DNA of 64,000 nucleotides from Lachnoclostridium sp. An138 (GCF_002160765.1 NZ_NFLF01000009.1:1-64000), one strand, 5' to 3'. Numbered from the stretch's first letter, positions 54,575 through 62,999 are shown. Numbers and translations are program-made. The notes: generated by a model from the sequence alone, not told the origin.

Positions 54575-54629
54575 AAGAACACGTTGTGTATATATTAGCG
54601 TAAATCCTCTGAAAACACAACATGTTCTT
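54575..54629. promoter_or_regulatory. Inverted operator pair upstream of the XRE gene
   Basis: AAGAACACGTTGTG (54575-54588) and CACAACATGTTCTT (54616-54629) are inverted copies with one mismatch, 27 bp apart, spanning the AT-rich promoter region. Each half contains AACA(C/T)GTT, itself palindromic. This is the expected layout for an autoregulating XRE repressor. Confidence 0.65.
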
Positions 54630-54666
54630 ATATTTTTATCAGCCGGCCAGGGGACGTACAGTCCGT

Positions 54667-57216
54667 TTACCTGCAGACTGCTGTCTGGCTTACGATATCG
54701 GAATACACTTCTACCCCCGGCGTCCGGCAGACATACAGGGTATCCTGATGCTCGCCGCCGTGAGTCAGAAGCCGCGTCAGCAGATTTTCATTTTTCAGGA
54801 AGCGCTCCGGACAGAAGCCCACATCCTCCTTCTCCGCAAACAGCGCCGCATAGAAGATGCCCGTCTCCACAAGATCCTGGAAGAAGTGGCTACCGTAGGA
54901 CAGCTCCGGCATCAGTCCCAGCGCGGATGAGGAATATTCGCACATGACCTGCACCCTGTTCAGCTCTGTGAAGTGGACCGGCACGCCCAGGGAAGGCGTC
55001 GTGGTGCCGAAACGGCCGGGGCCGATCAGCATCAGATTTTCGTCTCCCAGCTTTCGGTTCAGCTCGCCAATCAGCCGGGCGATGGTGTATTTCTCCTGCT
55101 CGCTCTTTCCCGCATAGCCCCTGGCGTCCACGTAAATCACATAGTCGATGGGAAGACGCACATTTCCGCCCATGAAATTCCCCTTCGTATAGAAAATGCA
55201 GTCGTCTTTTCCGGTAATCTTCGGAAGCTCCACCGTTTTCCCAAGCCCCTTTGTCTGCAGGGGCCGGCATTGAAGCAGGTTGATGCGGAAGCTTCCGTCT
55301 CGCCGGAAGTTCGCGGTAAATTCGATATCCACCGGATAATCGTATTTCCGGGCCAGGAGAGCCAGCACGTCCCGCATCAGCCCCGGAAACGGCGTATCCT
55401 TAAGAAGTTTCCGGAAGTTCAGGGAATAGGGCGGTTTCCGGTTCCGGTAACCCAGCTCCCGCAGCCTCTGATACTCGTCATAATCCATCTGAGCGAAAAT
55501 GCTCTTGTCTGTCTTGATATCCAGAGCCAGGGCGTCGTCCAGATCAATGCTCATAAACCTGTTTTCTCTGAGGTTCAGCACATCTACATAGTGCTGAGAA
55601 AACTTCCGCTCATCGCCGGCCTGTACAAGCGGCGTGCGCAGGGGATCGTCCAGGGTCACAATGCGCGCGTAGTCTCCGATAATCCGATCCACGGCCCGGG
55701 TTCCGAGACCGAATACCAGGCGCAGCATTCCCGCATTCATGTCGATATCCTTATCCCACACATAAAGGTTTGAGGAATTCCCCATGCCAGCCAGGTGGGG
55801 AAAGAAATAATCCCCGAAATAGTCTCCCGACACCCGCTGGACCAGCACTGCCATCTGCTCATCTTTCTGAGCCAGCCCGCGGCTCACACGGTACTGGAGC
55901 GCATCCTCATTCATGGTGCTGGCATAGACCGTTTTCACGGCGTCCTCAAAGGCCCGCAGCCGCTCCTCCGGAGAACCCTGGTTCGGGCAGAAGACACTCT
56001 CATATTTTCCCGCAAAGGCATTTCCGAAATTGTCCTCCAGAAGAGAGCTGGAGCGGACGATAATCGGCGACTGGCCATAGTATTCCAGCATCCGCACGAA
56101 ATGATCCCGAATCATCTCCGGGAAGCTTCCCTCCAGGATTCTCTGCTTCAGTTCCGGCGCATAGGTAAAATACCCTTCCTTCGTCTTCTGCCTGGTCCGC
56201 AGGCCCCAGCAGCCGTTCTGCACGATGTAGGTGTAAAAAATGTCCGCGCCCAGATAATAGGAGTCATTAGGCTCCAGAAGGGGCTGAAAACGGGCCGCGT
56301 CCTCCGGGTCCTTCACCAGCATCCGGCGGGCCAGAAGCATACCCACGCTCTTTCCGCCGATATAACCGCTGCCAATTTCCCGGTAAGCGACCCGGACCAC
56401 GTCCTCCAGTGTAAAATAATCCACACAGAGGTCGTAAATCCGGGAGTTTTTCCCCACAAGAAGCTCCAGAAGCAGGCGCTTTTTCTCCTCCCGCAGCTCT
56501 TCGCCTCCGCTGCGGGCGTCCGCGCAGCTCTTTACGATCTCCTCCCAATAATCCCGCTTTGTCTCCCGGTACACCAGATTGGAGAAAAGCTCCGCCGTCT
56601 CCGCGGAGGCCGTGATGGAGACAGCCTCCTGTTCTTTTAGAAGATGAGGCAGAAACATGGTCGGCGAATACCGCTGCCACACCTTCAGCGGATGCACATA
56701 GTAATTTCCTTCAATGTGATAGAGCTCCAGAAGCAGCTGAGTCGTCTCCCGAATCCGGGCAATCGTATCATAGGTGTGAGCGTTCCGGATCAGCGCAAAA
56801 TAGGCGACAGTATTCAGCTCATACAGATACGGGCAGGTCACCTGAAAGAAGTTTCCAATCATCAGATCCGAATGCCAGGCATCCAGAAGAAAGGTCAGGC
56901 TGTCGAACACATAGAAGGCGTCCAGCCCCGCCTCTGTGATAATATCCCGGATCTGGGAAGCAAACGCCTCAAAGCCCTGTCCCGAATCCACCCTGCAGAT
57001 CCGGATTCCTTCCGTATCCCGCAGGACGGGTTCATGGGAAGCAAACCGGATGTAGATCAGGTTTCTCCGATCCCGCTTTGCCTGTGCGATATAAGCTTCC
57101 GTCATATACCGGTAATCCTCGATGGAATCCACCTGCCATACCACGTTGTCTCCCATGCGGAGCATATCGATCATCTGATCAAAACCTTTGATTCCCGTAC
57201 TTGCCCGTTCATGCAT
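54667..57216 (-). CDS. Degenerate KaiC-like domain fused to PEP-synthase ATP-grasp domain
   Basis: An 849-aa protein. Residues 1-200 follow the KaiC/RecA pattern (ASTGIKGFDQMIDMLRMGDN, then VVWQV; Walker-B-like AFYVFDSLTFLL), but the Walker A loop reads VDSIEDYRYM, so it should not bind ATP normally. Residues about 265-640 are a PEP synthase/PPDK ATP-grasp (IGGKSVGMLLAR, IIVRSSSLLEDNFGNAFAGK, split; LVQRVSGDYFGD; LVFGLGTRAVDR). The C-terminal 190 residues have LIGPGRFGTTTPSLGVP. The phosphohistidine swivel and PEP-binding domains of true PEP synthase are missing. ATG at 57216 lies 9 nt after AAGGAGG; an ATG at 57225 abuts that site. Confidence 0.85.
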   Translation of the reverse strand: MHERASTGIKGFDQMIDMLRMGDNVVWQVDSIEDYRYMTEAYIAQAKRDRRNLIYIRFASHEPVLRDTEGIRICRVDSGQGFEAFASQIRDIITEAGLDAFYVFDSLTFLLDAWHSDLMIGNFFQVTCPYLYELNTVAYFALIRNAHTYDTIARIRETTQLLLELYHIEGNYYVHPLKVWQRYSPTMFLPHLLKEQEAVSITASAETAELFSNLVYRETKRDYWEEIVKSCADARSGGEELREEKKRLLLELLVGKNSRIYDLCVDYFTLEDVVRVAYREIGSGYIGGKSVGMLLARRMLVKDPEDAARFQPLLEPNDSYYLGADIFYTYIVQNGCWGLRTRQKTKEGYFTYAPELKQRILEGSFPEMIRDHFVRMLEYYGQSPIIVRSSSLLEDNFGNAFAGKYESVFCPNQGSPEERLRAFEDAVKTVYASTMNEDALQYRVSRGLAQKDEQMAVLVQRVSGDYFGDYFFPHLAGMGNSSNLYVWDKDIDMNAGMLRLVFGLGTRAVDRIIGDYARIVTLDDPLRTPLVQAGDERKFSQHYVDVLNLRENRFMSIDLDDALALDIKTDKSIFAQMDYDEYQRLRELGYRNRKPPYSLNFRKLLKDTPFPGLMRDVLALLARKYDYPVDIEFTANFRRDGSFRINLLQCRPLQTKGLGKTVELPKITGKDDCIFYTKGNFMGGNVRLPIDYVIYVDARGYAGKSEQEKYTIARLIGELNRKLGDENLMLIGPGRFGTTTPSLGVPVHFTELNRVQVMCEYSSSALGLMPELSYGSHFFQDLVETGIFYAALFAEKEDVGFCPERFLKNENLLTRLLTHGGEHQDTLYVCRTPGVEVYSDIVSQTAVCR

Positions 57217-57225
57217 TCTCTTCAT

Positions 57226-57549
57226 CCTCCTTCTGCATCCTGTTTCTCTGAATTCTGCTCCTACGAATTCTGGTCCTACGAATCCTGCTTCTGAACGAAA
57301 CCGGAATCGGATCTTCTGTGTTTCCGCGGCTTCCCTGGATTTGGGGCAGGACAGATTTTCTGCCTGACGAAAGAAAACGGCGGTCCCGGCGGACGCCCCT
57401 CAGGGCATCCGCCGGAAACCGCCTCTTCGCGTTTTCCCTTTTTTATGCACTTTTCCATGCCGGCCGGGATTTTCCCGCCGCCCGGTCATTCTGCGCCGCG
57501 CTGGCGGCTGGCCGGTTGGAGCGGGGTCTCCCGCCTTGGCACACTTTCT
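57226..57549. other. Intergenic region with 15-bp repeats and terminator
   Basis: Holds three imperfect 15-bp direct repeats GAATTCTGCTCCTAC at 57250-57294 close to the KaiC-like gene, and the copA terminator at 57371-57423. No gene. Confidence 0.6.
57371..57423 (-). terminator. Terminator after copA
   Basis: Long G/C-rich hairpin on the minus strand: GGCGGTTTCCGGCGGATGCCC pairing in register with GGGCGTCCGCCGGGACCGCC (each given to show pairing only: GGCGG/CCGCC ends), followed by GTTTTCTTTC. About 127 bp beyond the copA stop. Confidence 0.82.
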
Positions 57550-57759
57550 TTACTGAATACCAGTCACCTTGTAATCCTTATCTTCTACCGCTTTCTTCAG
57601 CACATCGTCCGCCACCTCAGCGTTCAGCGTCACAACCGCCGTTCCCTTTTCATGGCTTACTACAGCTCCGCTTACCTGGGGAAGCTCCTCCAGAGCCTTC
57701 TTTACAGCCGCCTCGCAGTGACCGCACATCATACCTTCAATTGTAATCGTTTTTTCCAT
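57550..57759 (-). CDS. copZ: CopZ-like copper chaperone, possible internal translation product
   Basis: The last 69 codons of the copA frame form a complete heavy-metal-associated domain. The ATG at 57759 has AAGGAG 9 nt upstream, a full translation start, so free CopZ is likely made as well as, or instead of, the fused form. Product begins MEKTITIEGMMCGHC. CopZ carries Cu(I) to CopA and CsoR. Confidence 0.6.
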   Translation of the reverse strand: MEKTITIEGMMCGHCEAAVKKALEELPQVSGAVVSHEKGTAVVTLNAEVADDVLKKAVEDKDYKVTGIQ

Positions 57760-60108
57760 CGTTGTCTTCTCCTTTTTTACATTTTGTTTGATTTTTTTAT
57801 CTTTACTCGCGTCATGCACCTTAAACCAGTTAAGACGCAGGGCGTTTGTTACCACGCAGAAGCTGGACAGGCTCATGGCTGCCGCGCCGAACATAGGATT
57901 GAGCTGCCAGCCGAAAATCGGAATCCAGACGCCCGCTGCCAGTGGAATGCCGATGACATTATAAAAGAATGCCCAGAACAGATTTTCATGGATATTCCGA
58001 AGAGTTGCCCGGCTTAAGCGGATGGCCGCAGGCACATCGCTTAAGCGGCTTTTCATCAACACCACATCAGCCGCGTCAATAGCAATATCAGTTCCCGCTC
58101 CGATGGCGATTCCCATGTCGGCTCTTGTCAGGGCCGGAGCATCGTTGATGCCGTCGCCTACCATGGCTACCTTGCCCTTCTCCTTCAGGGCCCGGATAAC
58201 GCTTTCCTTTCCTTCCGGAAGCACGCCGGCAATGACTTCATCCACCCCGGCCTGCTTTCCGATGGCCCTGGCTGTTCTCTCGTTATCGCCGGTCAGCATC
58301 ACCACATGGATTCCCATATTCTGAAGCTCACGCACTGCCTGCGGGCTGTCTTCCTTGATGACGTCCGCCACGGCGATGATGCCAAGGAGTTTTCCATCCT
58401 TTGCGAAGAACAGCGGCGTCTTTCCTTCCTCCGCCAGCTCTTCCGCCTGCCGGCGCACGGCGTCTGTGACTTCCGCCGTCTGGCTGATGTATTTCAGATT
58501 GCCTCCGGTCAGACGGCTGCCGTCCAGCTCTCCGGTCAGGCCGCCGCCCGGCACTGCCTGGAAATCCGTCACTTCCAGATCAGACTGCACACCGCGTTCC
58601 CGGCCCGTCTCAAGAATCGCGTTTGCCAGCGGATGCTCGCTCTTCTTTTCCAGGGCATAGGCCAGGGTCAGGAGCTCTTCCTCTGAGGTTTCTTCCGCCG
58701 GAAGGATGTCGGTAGTCTTCGGCTCACCGCTGGTGATGGTTCCTGTCTTATCCAGAGCAACAATCTGCATCTTTCCAGTCTCCTCCAGGGAAACCGCCGT
58801 CTTGAACATGATGCCGTTCCTGGCTCCCATTCCGTTGCCCACCATGATGGCTACCGGCGTGGCCAGTCCCAGAGCGCAGGGGCAGCTGATGACCAGTACG
58901 GAAATGGCCCGTGCCAGCGCAAAGCCTATGGTCTGACCTGCCACCAGCCACACAATCAGCGTCACCACAGCAATCGCGATAACCGCCGGGACAAAGACTC
59001 CCGATACCCGGTCTGCAATCTTCGCAATAGGCGCTTTGGTTGCAGCCGCGTCGCTGACCATCTGGATAATCTGGGAAAGGGTCGTGTCCTCGCCCACGCG
59101 GGTCGCCTCACAGCGGATAAAGCCCGAGTGGTTCAAGGTTGCCGCAGATACGGCGTCGCCCGGTTTTTTGTCTACGGGAATACTCTCCCCGGTCAGCGCC
59201 GATTCATTGACCGCGCTGCTGCCATCCAGCACAATGCCGTCCACGGGTATATTTTCCCCGGGCCGCACCACAAAAATGTCGCCTTTTCTGACCTGGTCGA
59301 TGGACACCTCCACTTCTTCTCCGTCCCGGACGATCACGGCCGTCTTCGGCGCCAGCTTCATCAGCCCTTTGAGCGCGTCCGTGGTCTTCCCCTTGGAATG
59401 GGCCTCCAGCATCTTTCCGACCGTAATCAGGGTCAGAATCATAGCTGCGGACTCAAAATAGAATTCATGCATGTAAGACATGACGCCTGCCATATCGCCG
59501 TTCATCTGTGCCGCCGTCATGGCAAAAAGCGCATACAGGCTGTATCCAAAAGATGCTGCCGAACCAAGCGCCACCAGCGTATCCATATTGGGGGCCCCAT
59601 GAATCAGCCCTTTGAAGCCGCTGATAGAAAACTTCTGGTTGATCACCATGACGATGCCCGTCAACAGAAGCTGGGCGATTCCGATAGCCACATAATTCTC
59701 CGCCAGCGCCTCCGGCAGCGGCCAGTTCCACATCATATGTCCCATGGACAAATACATCAGCGGAACCAGGAAACAGAGCGAGGCAATCAACCTCCGCCGA
59801 ATCTTCGGCGTCTCCGTATCCTTCAGAAAATCGTCGTCCGCTCCCGCGGCGGCGGAGCCGGCTGCGGCTCTGCTGGAGCCAGCTCCGGCACCGGCGCCGG
59901 CGCCTCTGGCGCCCTTGACAGAGGCGCCGTAGCCCGCCGCCTCCACGGCGGCGATGACGGCCGCCTCGTCCGCCGTGCCTTCCACTCCCATCGAGTTTGT
60001 CAAAAGACTCACGGAACAGGAGGTCACTCCAGGCACCTTGGAGACAGCCTTTTCCACTCTCGCGCTGCAGGCCGCACAGCTCATACCTGTCACGTTATAT
60101 TGTTCCAT
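57550..60108 (-). CDS. copA: Copper-exporting P1B-type ATPase with C-terminal CopZ-like domain
   Basis: An 852-aa P1B ATPase that pumps Cu(I) out. N-terminal HMA domain with CxxC at 11-14 (GMSCAACS), an Ala/Gly/Ser-rich linker (about 78-95), eight membrane helices with the transport motif CPC (ISCPCALGLATP), phosphorylation site DKTGT, SEHPLANAI, and GDGINDAP. After the last helix the frame runs into a second HMA domain (GMMCGHCEAAVKKAL) that corresponds to a whole CopZ chaperone of 69 aa. A ribosome binding site and ATG for that part lie inside the gene. Operon with csoR upstream. Confidence 0.95.
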   Translation of the reverse strand: MEQYNVTGMSCAACSARVEKAVSKVPGVTSCSVSLLTNSMGVEGTADEAAVIAAVEAAGYGASVKGARGAGAGAGAGSSRAAAGSAAAGADDDFLKDTETPKIRRRLIASLCFLVPLMYLSMGHMMWNWPLPEALAENYVAIGIAQLLLTGIVMVINQKFSISGFKGLIHGAPNMDTLVALGSAASFGYSLYALFAMTAAQMNGDMAGVMSYMHEFYFESAAMILTLITVGKMLEAHSKGKTTDALKGLMKLAPKTAVIVRDGEEVEVSIDQVRKGDIFVVRPGENIPVDGIVLDGSSAVNESALTGESIPVDKKPGDAVSAATLNHSGFIRCEATRVGEDTTLSQIIQMVSDAAATKAPIAKIADRVSGVFVPAVIAIAVVTLIVWLVAGQTIGFALARAISVLVISCPCALGLATPVAIMVGNGMGARNGIMFKTAVSLEETGKMQIVALDKTGTITSGEPKTTDILPAEETSEEELLTLAYALEKKSEHPLANAILETGRERGVQSDLEVTDFQAVPGGGLTGELDGSRLTGGNLKYISQTAEVTDAVRRQAEELAEEGKTPLFFAKDGKLLGIIAVADVIKEDSPQAVRELQNMGIHVVMLTGDNERTARAIGKQAGVDEVIAGVLPEGKESVIRALKEKGKVAMVGDGINDAPALTRADMGIAIGAGTDIAIDAADVVLMKSRLSDVPAAIRLSRATLRNIHENLFWAFFYNVIGIPLAAGVWIPIFGWQLNPMFGAAAMSLSSFCVVTNALRLNWFKVHDASKDKKIKQNVKKEKTTMEKTITIEGMMCGHCEAAVKKALEELPQVSGAVVSHEKGTAVVTLNAEVADDVLKKAVEDKDYKVTGIQ

Positions 60109-60247
60109 AATCTCTCCTCCTCACTCTGCGCGGATTTTCTATCTGCCGGCAGCCGGAAAATTCCTGGCGCTATGCACCGGTTCCGGCCGGCTGGCAGAAC
60201 GCTTCCGCGTAGTCTGCGCAGTCTAACCATACATATCATTTCATCAT

Positions 60248-60556
60248 TTACCGCATCAGCTTCTGCAGCACCGTCACCAGCTCGTCAATGGTCTCATCAT
60301 TGCCTTCCCGGATATCGTCTGCCACGCAGGTTCGGATATGATTGGCAAGCAAAACTTTATTAAAGCTGTTCAGCGCCGCGTTGACCGCCGACACCTGTAC
60401 CAGTATGTCCGGACAATAACAGTCACTCTCCACCATCTTCCGGATTCCCCGTACCTGGCCCTCAATTCGGCTCAGACGGTTAATCAGATCCTTATATTCC
60501 TTCTCTGTACGCTCCTTCGTCTTGTGGGAGCAGCAGCATTCTTTCTGTTCTTCCAT
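60248..60556 (-). CDS. csoR: CsoR-family copper-sensing repressor
   Basis: A 102-aa helical repressor. The Cu(I) ligands are in place: Cys48, His73 and Cys77, with spacing 25 and 4 as in CsoR. RLSRIEGQVRGI is the DNA-binding signature. An extra N-terminal CCC-His cluster (residues 7-11) is unusual and could bind metal. ATG at 60556 follows GAGGTG; a GTG at 60565 is an alternative. Represses its own operon, including copA 140 bp downstream. Confidence 0.95.
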   Translation of the reverse strand: MEEQKECCCSHKTKERTEKEYKDLINRLSRIEGQVRGIRKMVESDCYCPDILVQVSAVNAALNSFNKVLLANHIRTCVADDIREGNDETIDELVTVLQKLMR

Positions 60557-60680
60557 ACCTGTCACCTCTTTTTCCCAGAATTCCCGCTGTGGGAGCCGCT
60601 GAATACTTCTGCCTGTACGTTCCGCTGCCGAATCGGCCGGTTCAACAACATTTCACCGTATCATATTCCGCCGCTTCAAA

Positions 60681-60739
60681 TACGCCCCAGGGGTATCTCT
60701 GTTTGAGCTCATTATATACCCCATCAGGGTATTTTGCAA
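60681..60739 (-). promoter_or_regulatory. csoR-copA promoter with two CsoR operators
   Basis: Promoter TTGCAA (60734-60739), 17-nt spacer, TATAAT (60711-60716). The CsoR-type palindrome TACCCCATCAGGGTA (60717-60731) fills the spacer exactly. A second, TACGCCCCAGGGGTA (60681-60695), lies 15 bp downstream of the -10 box. Both have the C-run/G-run arms of CsoR operators. Confidence 0.85.
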
Positions 60740-60868
60740 GAGGAAATTTTATCAATTCCATTGTTTTCAGTACTGCCGTATAACGTTATAATTTATACAG
60801 AGATTTTTCTTTTTCACGCAACCAGCGTCTGTTTTTGTCGGCTTTTAGAATAGAAGGGGGATTTTTAT
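60740..60868 (+). promoter_or_regulatory. Promoter region of the ECF sigma operon
   Basis: Divergent from csoR. A TATAAT lies at 60787-60792, about 80 bp before the sigma gene, with no good -35; the stretch is AT-rich. No gene. Confidence 0.4.
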
Positions 60869-61429
60869 ATAGAAGACAGCAAAATCATCGAACTGTACTG
60901 GCTGCGGGACGAATCTGCCATTCAGGCAACCAGCCGGAAATACGGACCCTATCTTTTTAAAATCGCATACAACATTCTGACCGATACCCAGGACAGCGAG
61001 GAGAGCGTCAATGACACCTATCTCAAAGCCTGGAATTCCATGCCGCCCCACAGACCAGGGCTTCTCCCGGCCTTCCTCGGAAAAATCACCCGGGAGCTGT
61101 CCATTGACCGGCTTCGTTACCGGACTCGGAAAAAACGACGGGATTCAGGATACATGCTTGCCCTTTCCGAACTGAAGGAATGCGTATCCGGCACTGATAC
61201 GACGGAACAGCAGACATCAATGCTTTTACTTGCGGAATCTATCAGCTCCTATCTCCGCAGTCTGTCTCCGGAGGCGCGGAGTCTCTTTGTAGGGCGCTAT
61301 TTTTATCTGGATTCCGTTCAGGAAGCGGCCGCTTATTGCGGAATGAGTATATCAAAAGCCAAAAGCCTGCTGCACCGGACCCGCAAAGGACTGAAGGTAC
61401 ACCTGGAAAAGGAGGGATTTCACTTATGA
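60869..61429 (+). CDS. ECF-type RNA polymerase sigma factor, apparent AUA start
   Basis: A 186-aa sigma-70-like factor. Region 2 is seen in SAIQATSRKYGPYLFKIAYN with DSEESVNDTYLKAW (shown in parts), region 4 in SVQEAAAYCGMSISKAKSLL. The reading frame is open from 60854, after TAG, and contains no ATG, GTG or TTG until ATG at 61040, which would delete region 2. AGAAGGGGG lies 8 nt before ATA at 60869, and the codons after it match the normal N-terminus (EDSKIIELYW). ATA is thus the likely start, or a recently mutated ATG. It overlaps its partner gene by ATGA. Confidence 0.82.
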   Translation: MEDSKIIELYWLRDESAIQATSRKYGPYLFKIAYNILTDTQDSEESVNDTYLKAWNSMPPHRPGLLPAFLGKITRELSIDRLRYRTRKKRRDSGYMLALSELKECVSGTDTTEQQTSMLLLAESISSYLRSLSPEARSLFVGRYFYLDSVQEAAAYCGMSISKAKSLLHRTRKGLKVHLEKEGFHL

Positions 61430-62916
61430 AAGCGGAAACCATTCTTGACTCTCTAAATTTTCTGGATGACGAAATCATTATCGAAACCGACAGACTCCGC
61501 AAAACTCCAAGACAGGTGCGCTCCAGATGGCCCTGGTTGAAATGGGGAGCCGCCGCGGCCTGCCTTCTGGCCGCCCTGTGGATGACCTCAAAACTCTGGC
61601 CTGCCGCCCGCCTGGAGCCCTCCCCGGCTTTTCCGGACTCTTCCTCTGAGTCTGCAGACTCTGCTCCCGAAGGAAGCATTCCCGAATCCTCAAACATCTC
61701 CGATACCTCTCCCACGGAAGACGTTTCCGAGTCTTCCGGCCTTGTCCCGGAAGCAGAGCTTCCTGAGTTTTCAGATCCTTCACCGGAAGCAGAATTGCCC
61801 GATCTCCCTGTCCTGACTGTCTCAGACATCTCGGCAGGCGGCATGGGATTTGAGGGACTTATGGCCTTCGATATCTCTGAGCTGACCAACGCAAATCCCT
61901 GGACGGAAGATATTACCCTTACAACGCTGCCCGTTTACCGAAACCAGCAGGATTATGAAGAAAACTATTATCCGGTCGACGTCGACTGGGATCAGATGAA
62001 TGAGCTTCTGCTGGAAACCGCGGGAAAGCTTGGCATGGATACCGGCTCTCTTAACATCGCAAAGGAATCTGGCTGGTCCAATTATTTGAAAACAGAACAA
62101 GACGGAACTGTCATCACAGCATGGTCCTCTATGGAAATTCAAATAAATTTTGAACCGGCCGTATCACTTCCTGAGCAATATCATTTTACTCACTATTCTA
62201 CTTATGAAGAGCTCGCGCAGGCTGCTGAGTATTTGCTCTCTGCTTACAGCCATCTGCTCGCCCCGGACAATCCCCGCCTGAACATCAGCGGAGGCGATTA
62301 TGACATTTACCTCCGTCAGAGTTATGAGCCGGAGTTTTTCGAAGCCGGGAACAGCCTGGAAGAGGATATCATAAATTATAATTTTTATCCCATCCGTTTT
62401 TCCTGCGATGACGCAGGACGGCTGATGAGCATCCGCATTTTTCAGCCCGATCTGTCAGGAAAAATCGGGGACTATCCTGTGATCACGGTTCAGGAAGCCG
62501 CTGCGCTCCTGGAAAGCGGAAACTACATTACCTCCGTCCCCTACAGCATTTCAGAAATGAAAGATGTAAAAAAGGTGGAGCTTGTGTACAAAACCGGAGA
62601 TTACGAGACATATTACATGCCCTATTACCGGTTTTACGTGGAACTGCCGGAAGAGGAAGAAGCAAACGGCCTGAAGACCTACGGCTGTTATTATGTGCCT
62701 GCTGTAAATGGACGATACCTTGAGGTTGTGCCTTCAGAAAGAGGCTTTTTAACTAGTACACCTGGCTCCCTCACACCTGCAATTTTTTTCGCAAATCTAT
62801 TGCCCTGCCGAAAAAACAGCCGGTTTGTCCTCAAATCCGGATTCTCCGGCAGAACAGCCTTGACGAGTCCCGAAAATTTTCTTATTCTAAAAAATATGAA
62901 AATCCGAGAGATGTAA
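61426..62916 (+). CDS. Probable membrane anti-sigma partner
   Basis: A 496-aa protein coupled to the sigma gene (ATGA). N-terminal cytoplasmic 38 residues, one membrane helix (about 39-57), a Ser/Pro/Glu-rich stalk (60-130) and a large extracytoplasmic domain with many Tyr/Glu, resembling proteins encoded behind ECF sigma factors in Lachnospiraceae. Role as anti-sigma is inferred from position and topology. The last 60 residues after YLEVVP are low in similarity to the rest in composition and may derive from a frame change or replaced 3' end. Confidence 0.7.
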   Translation: MKAETILDSLNFLDDEIIIETDRLRKTPRQVRSRWPWLKWGAAAACLLAALWMTSKLWPAARLEPSPAFPDSSSESADSAPEGSIPESSNISDTSPTEDVSESSGLVPEAELPEFSDPSPEAELPDLPVLTVSDISAGGMGFEGLMAFDISELTNANPWTEDITLTTLPVYRNQQDYEENYYPVDVDWDQMNELLLETAGKLGMDTGSLNIAKESGWSNYLKTEQDGTVITAWSSMEIQINFEPAVSLPEQYHFTHYSTYEELAQAAEYLLSAYSHLLAPDNPRLNISGGDYDIYLRQSYEPEFFEAGNSLEEDIINYNFYPIRFSCDDAGRLMSIRIFQPDLSGKIGDYPVITVQEAAALLESGNYITSVPYSISEMKDVKKVELVYKTGDYETYYMPYYRFYVELPEEEEANGLKTYGCYYVPAVNGRYLEVVPSERGFLTSTPGSLTPAIFFANLLPCRKNSRFVLKSGFSGRTALTSPENFLILKNMKIREM

Positions 62917-62999
62917 AAGTGAGCGCGGCTGCAGAAGCGGCCGGACTCCAAAGGTATCTGAAACGCAGAACATTTGCAGGAAAGCAGCGAGGTACGGAC

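Noticed and set aside
57226-57458. 60-codon minus-strand frame upstream of the KaiC-like gene
   Set aside because: It is a translation of the copA terminator and the 15-bp repeats.
62691-62951. Minus-strand 86-codon frame at the end of the anti-sigma gene
   Set aside because: No ribosome binding site or domain; overlaps the plus-strand coding frame.
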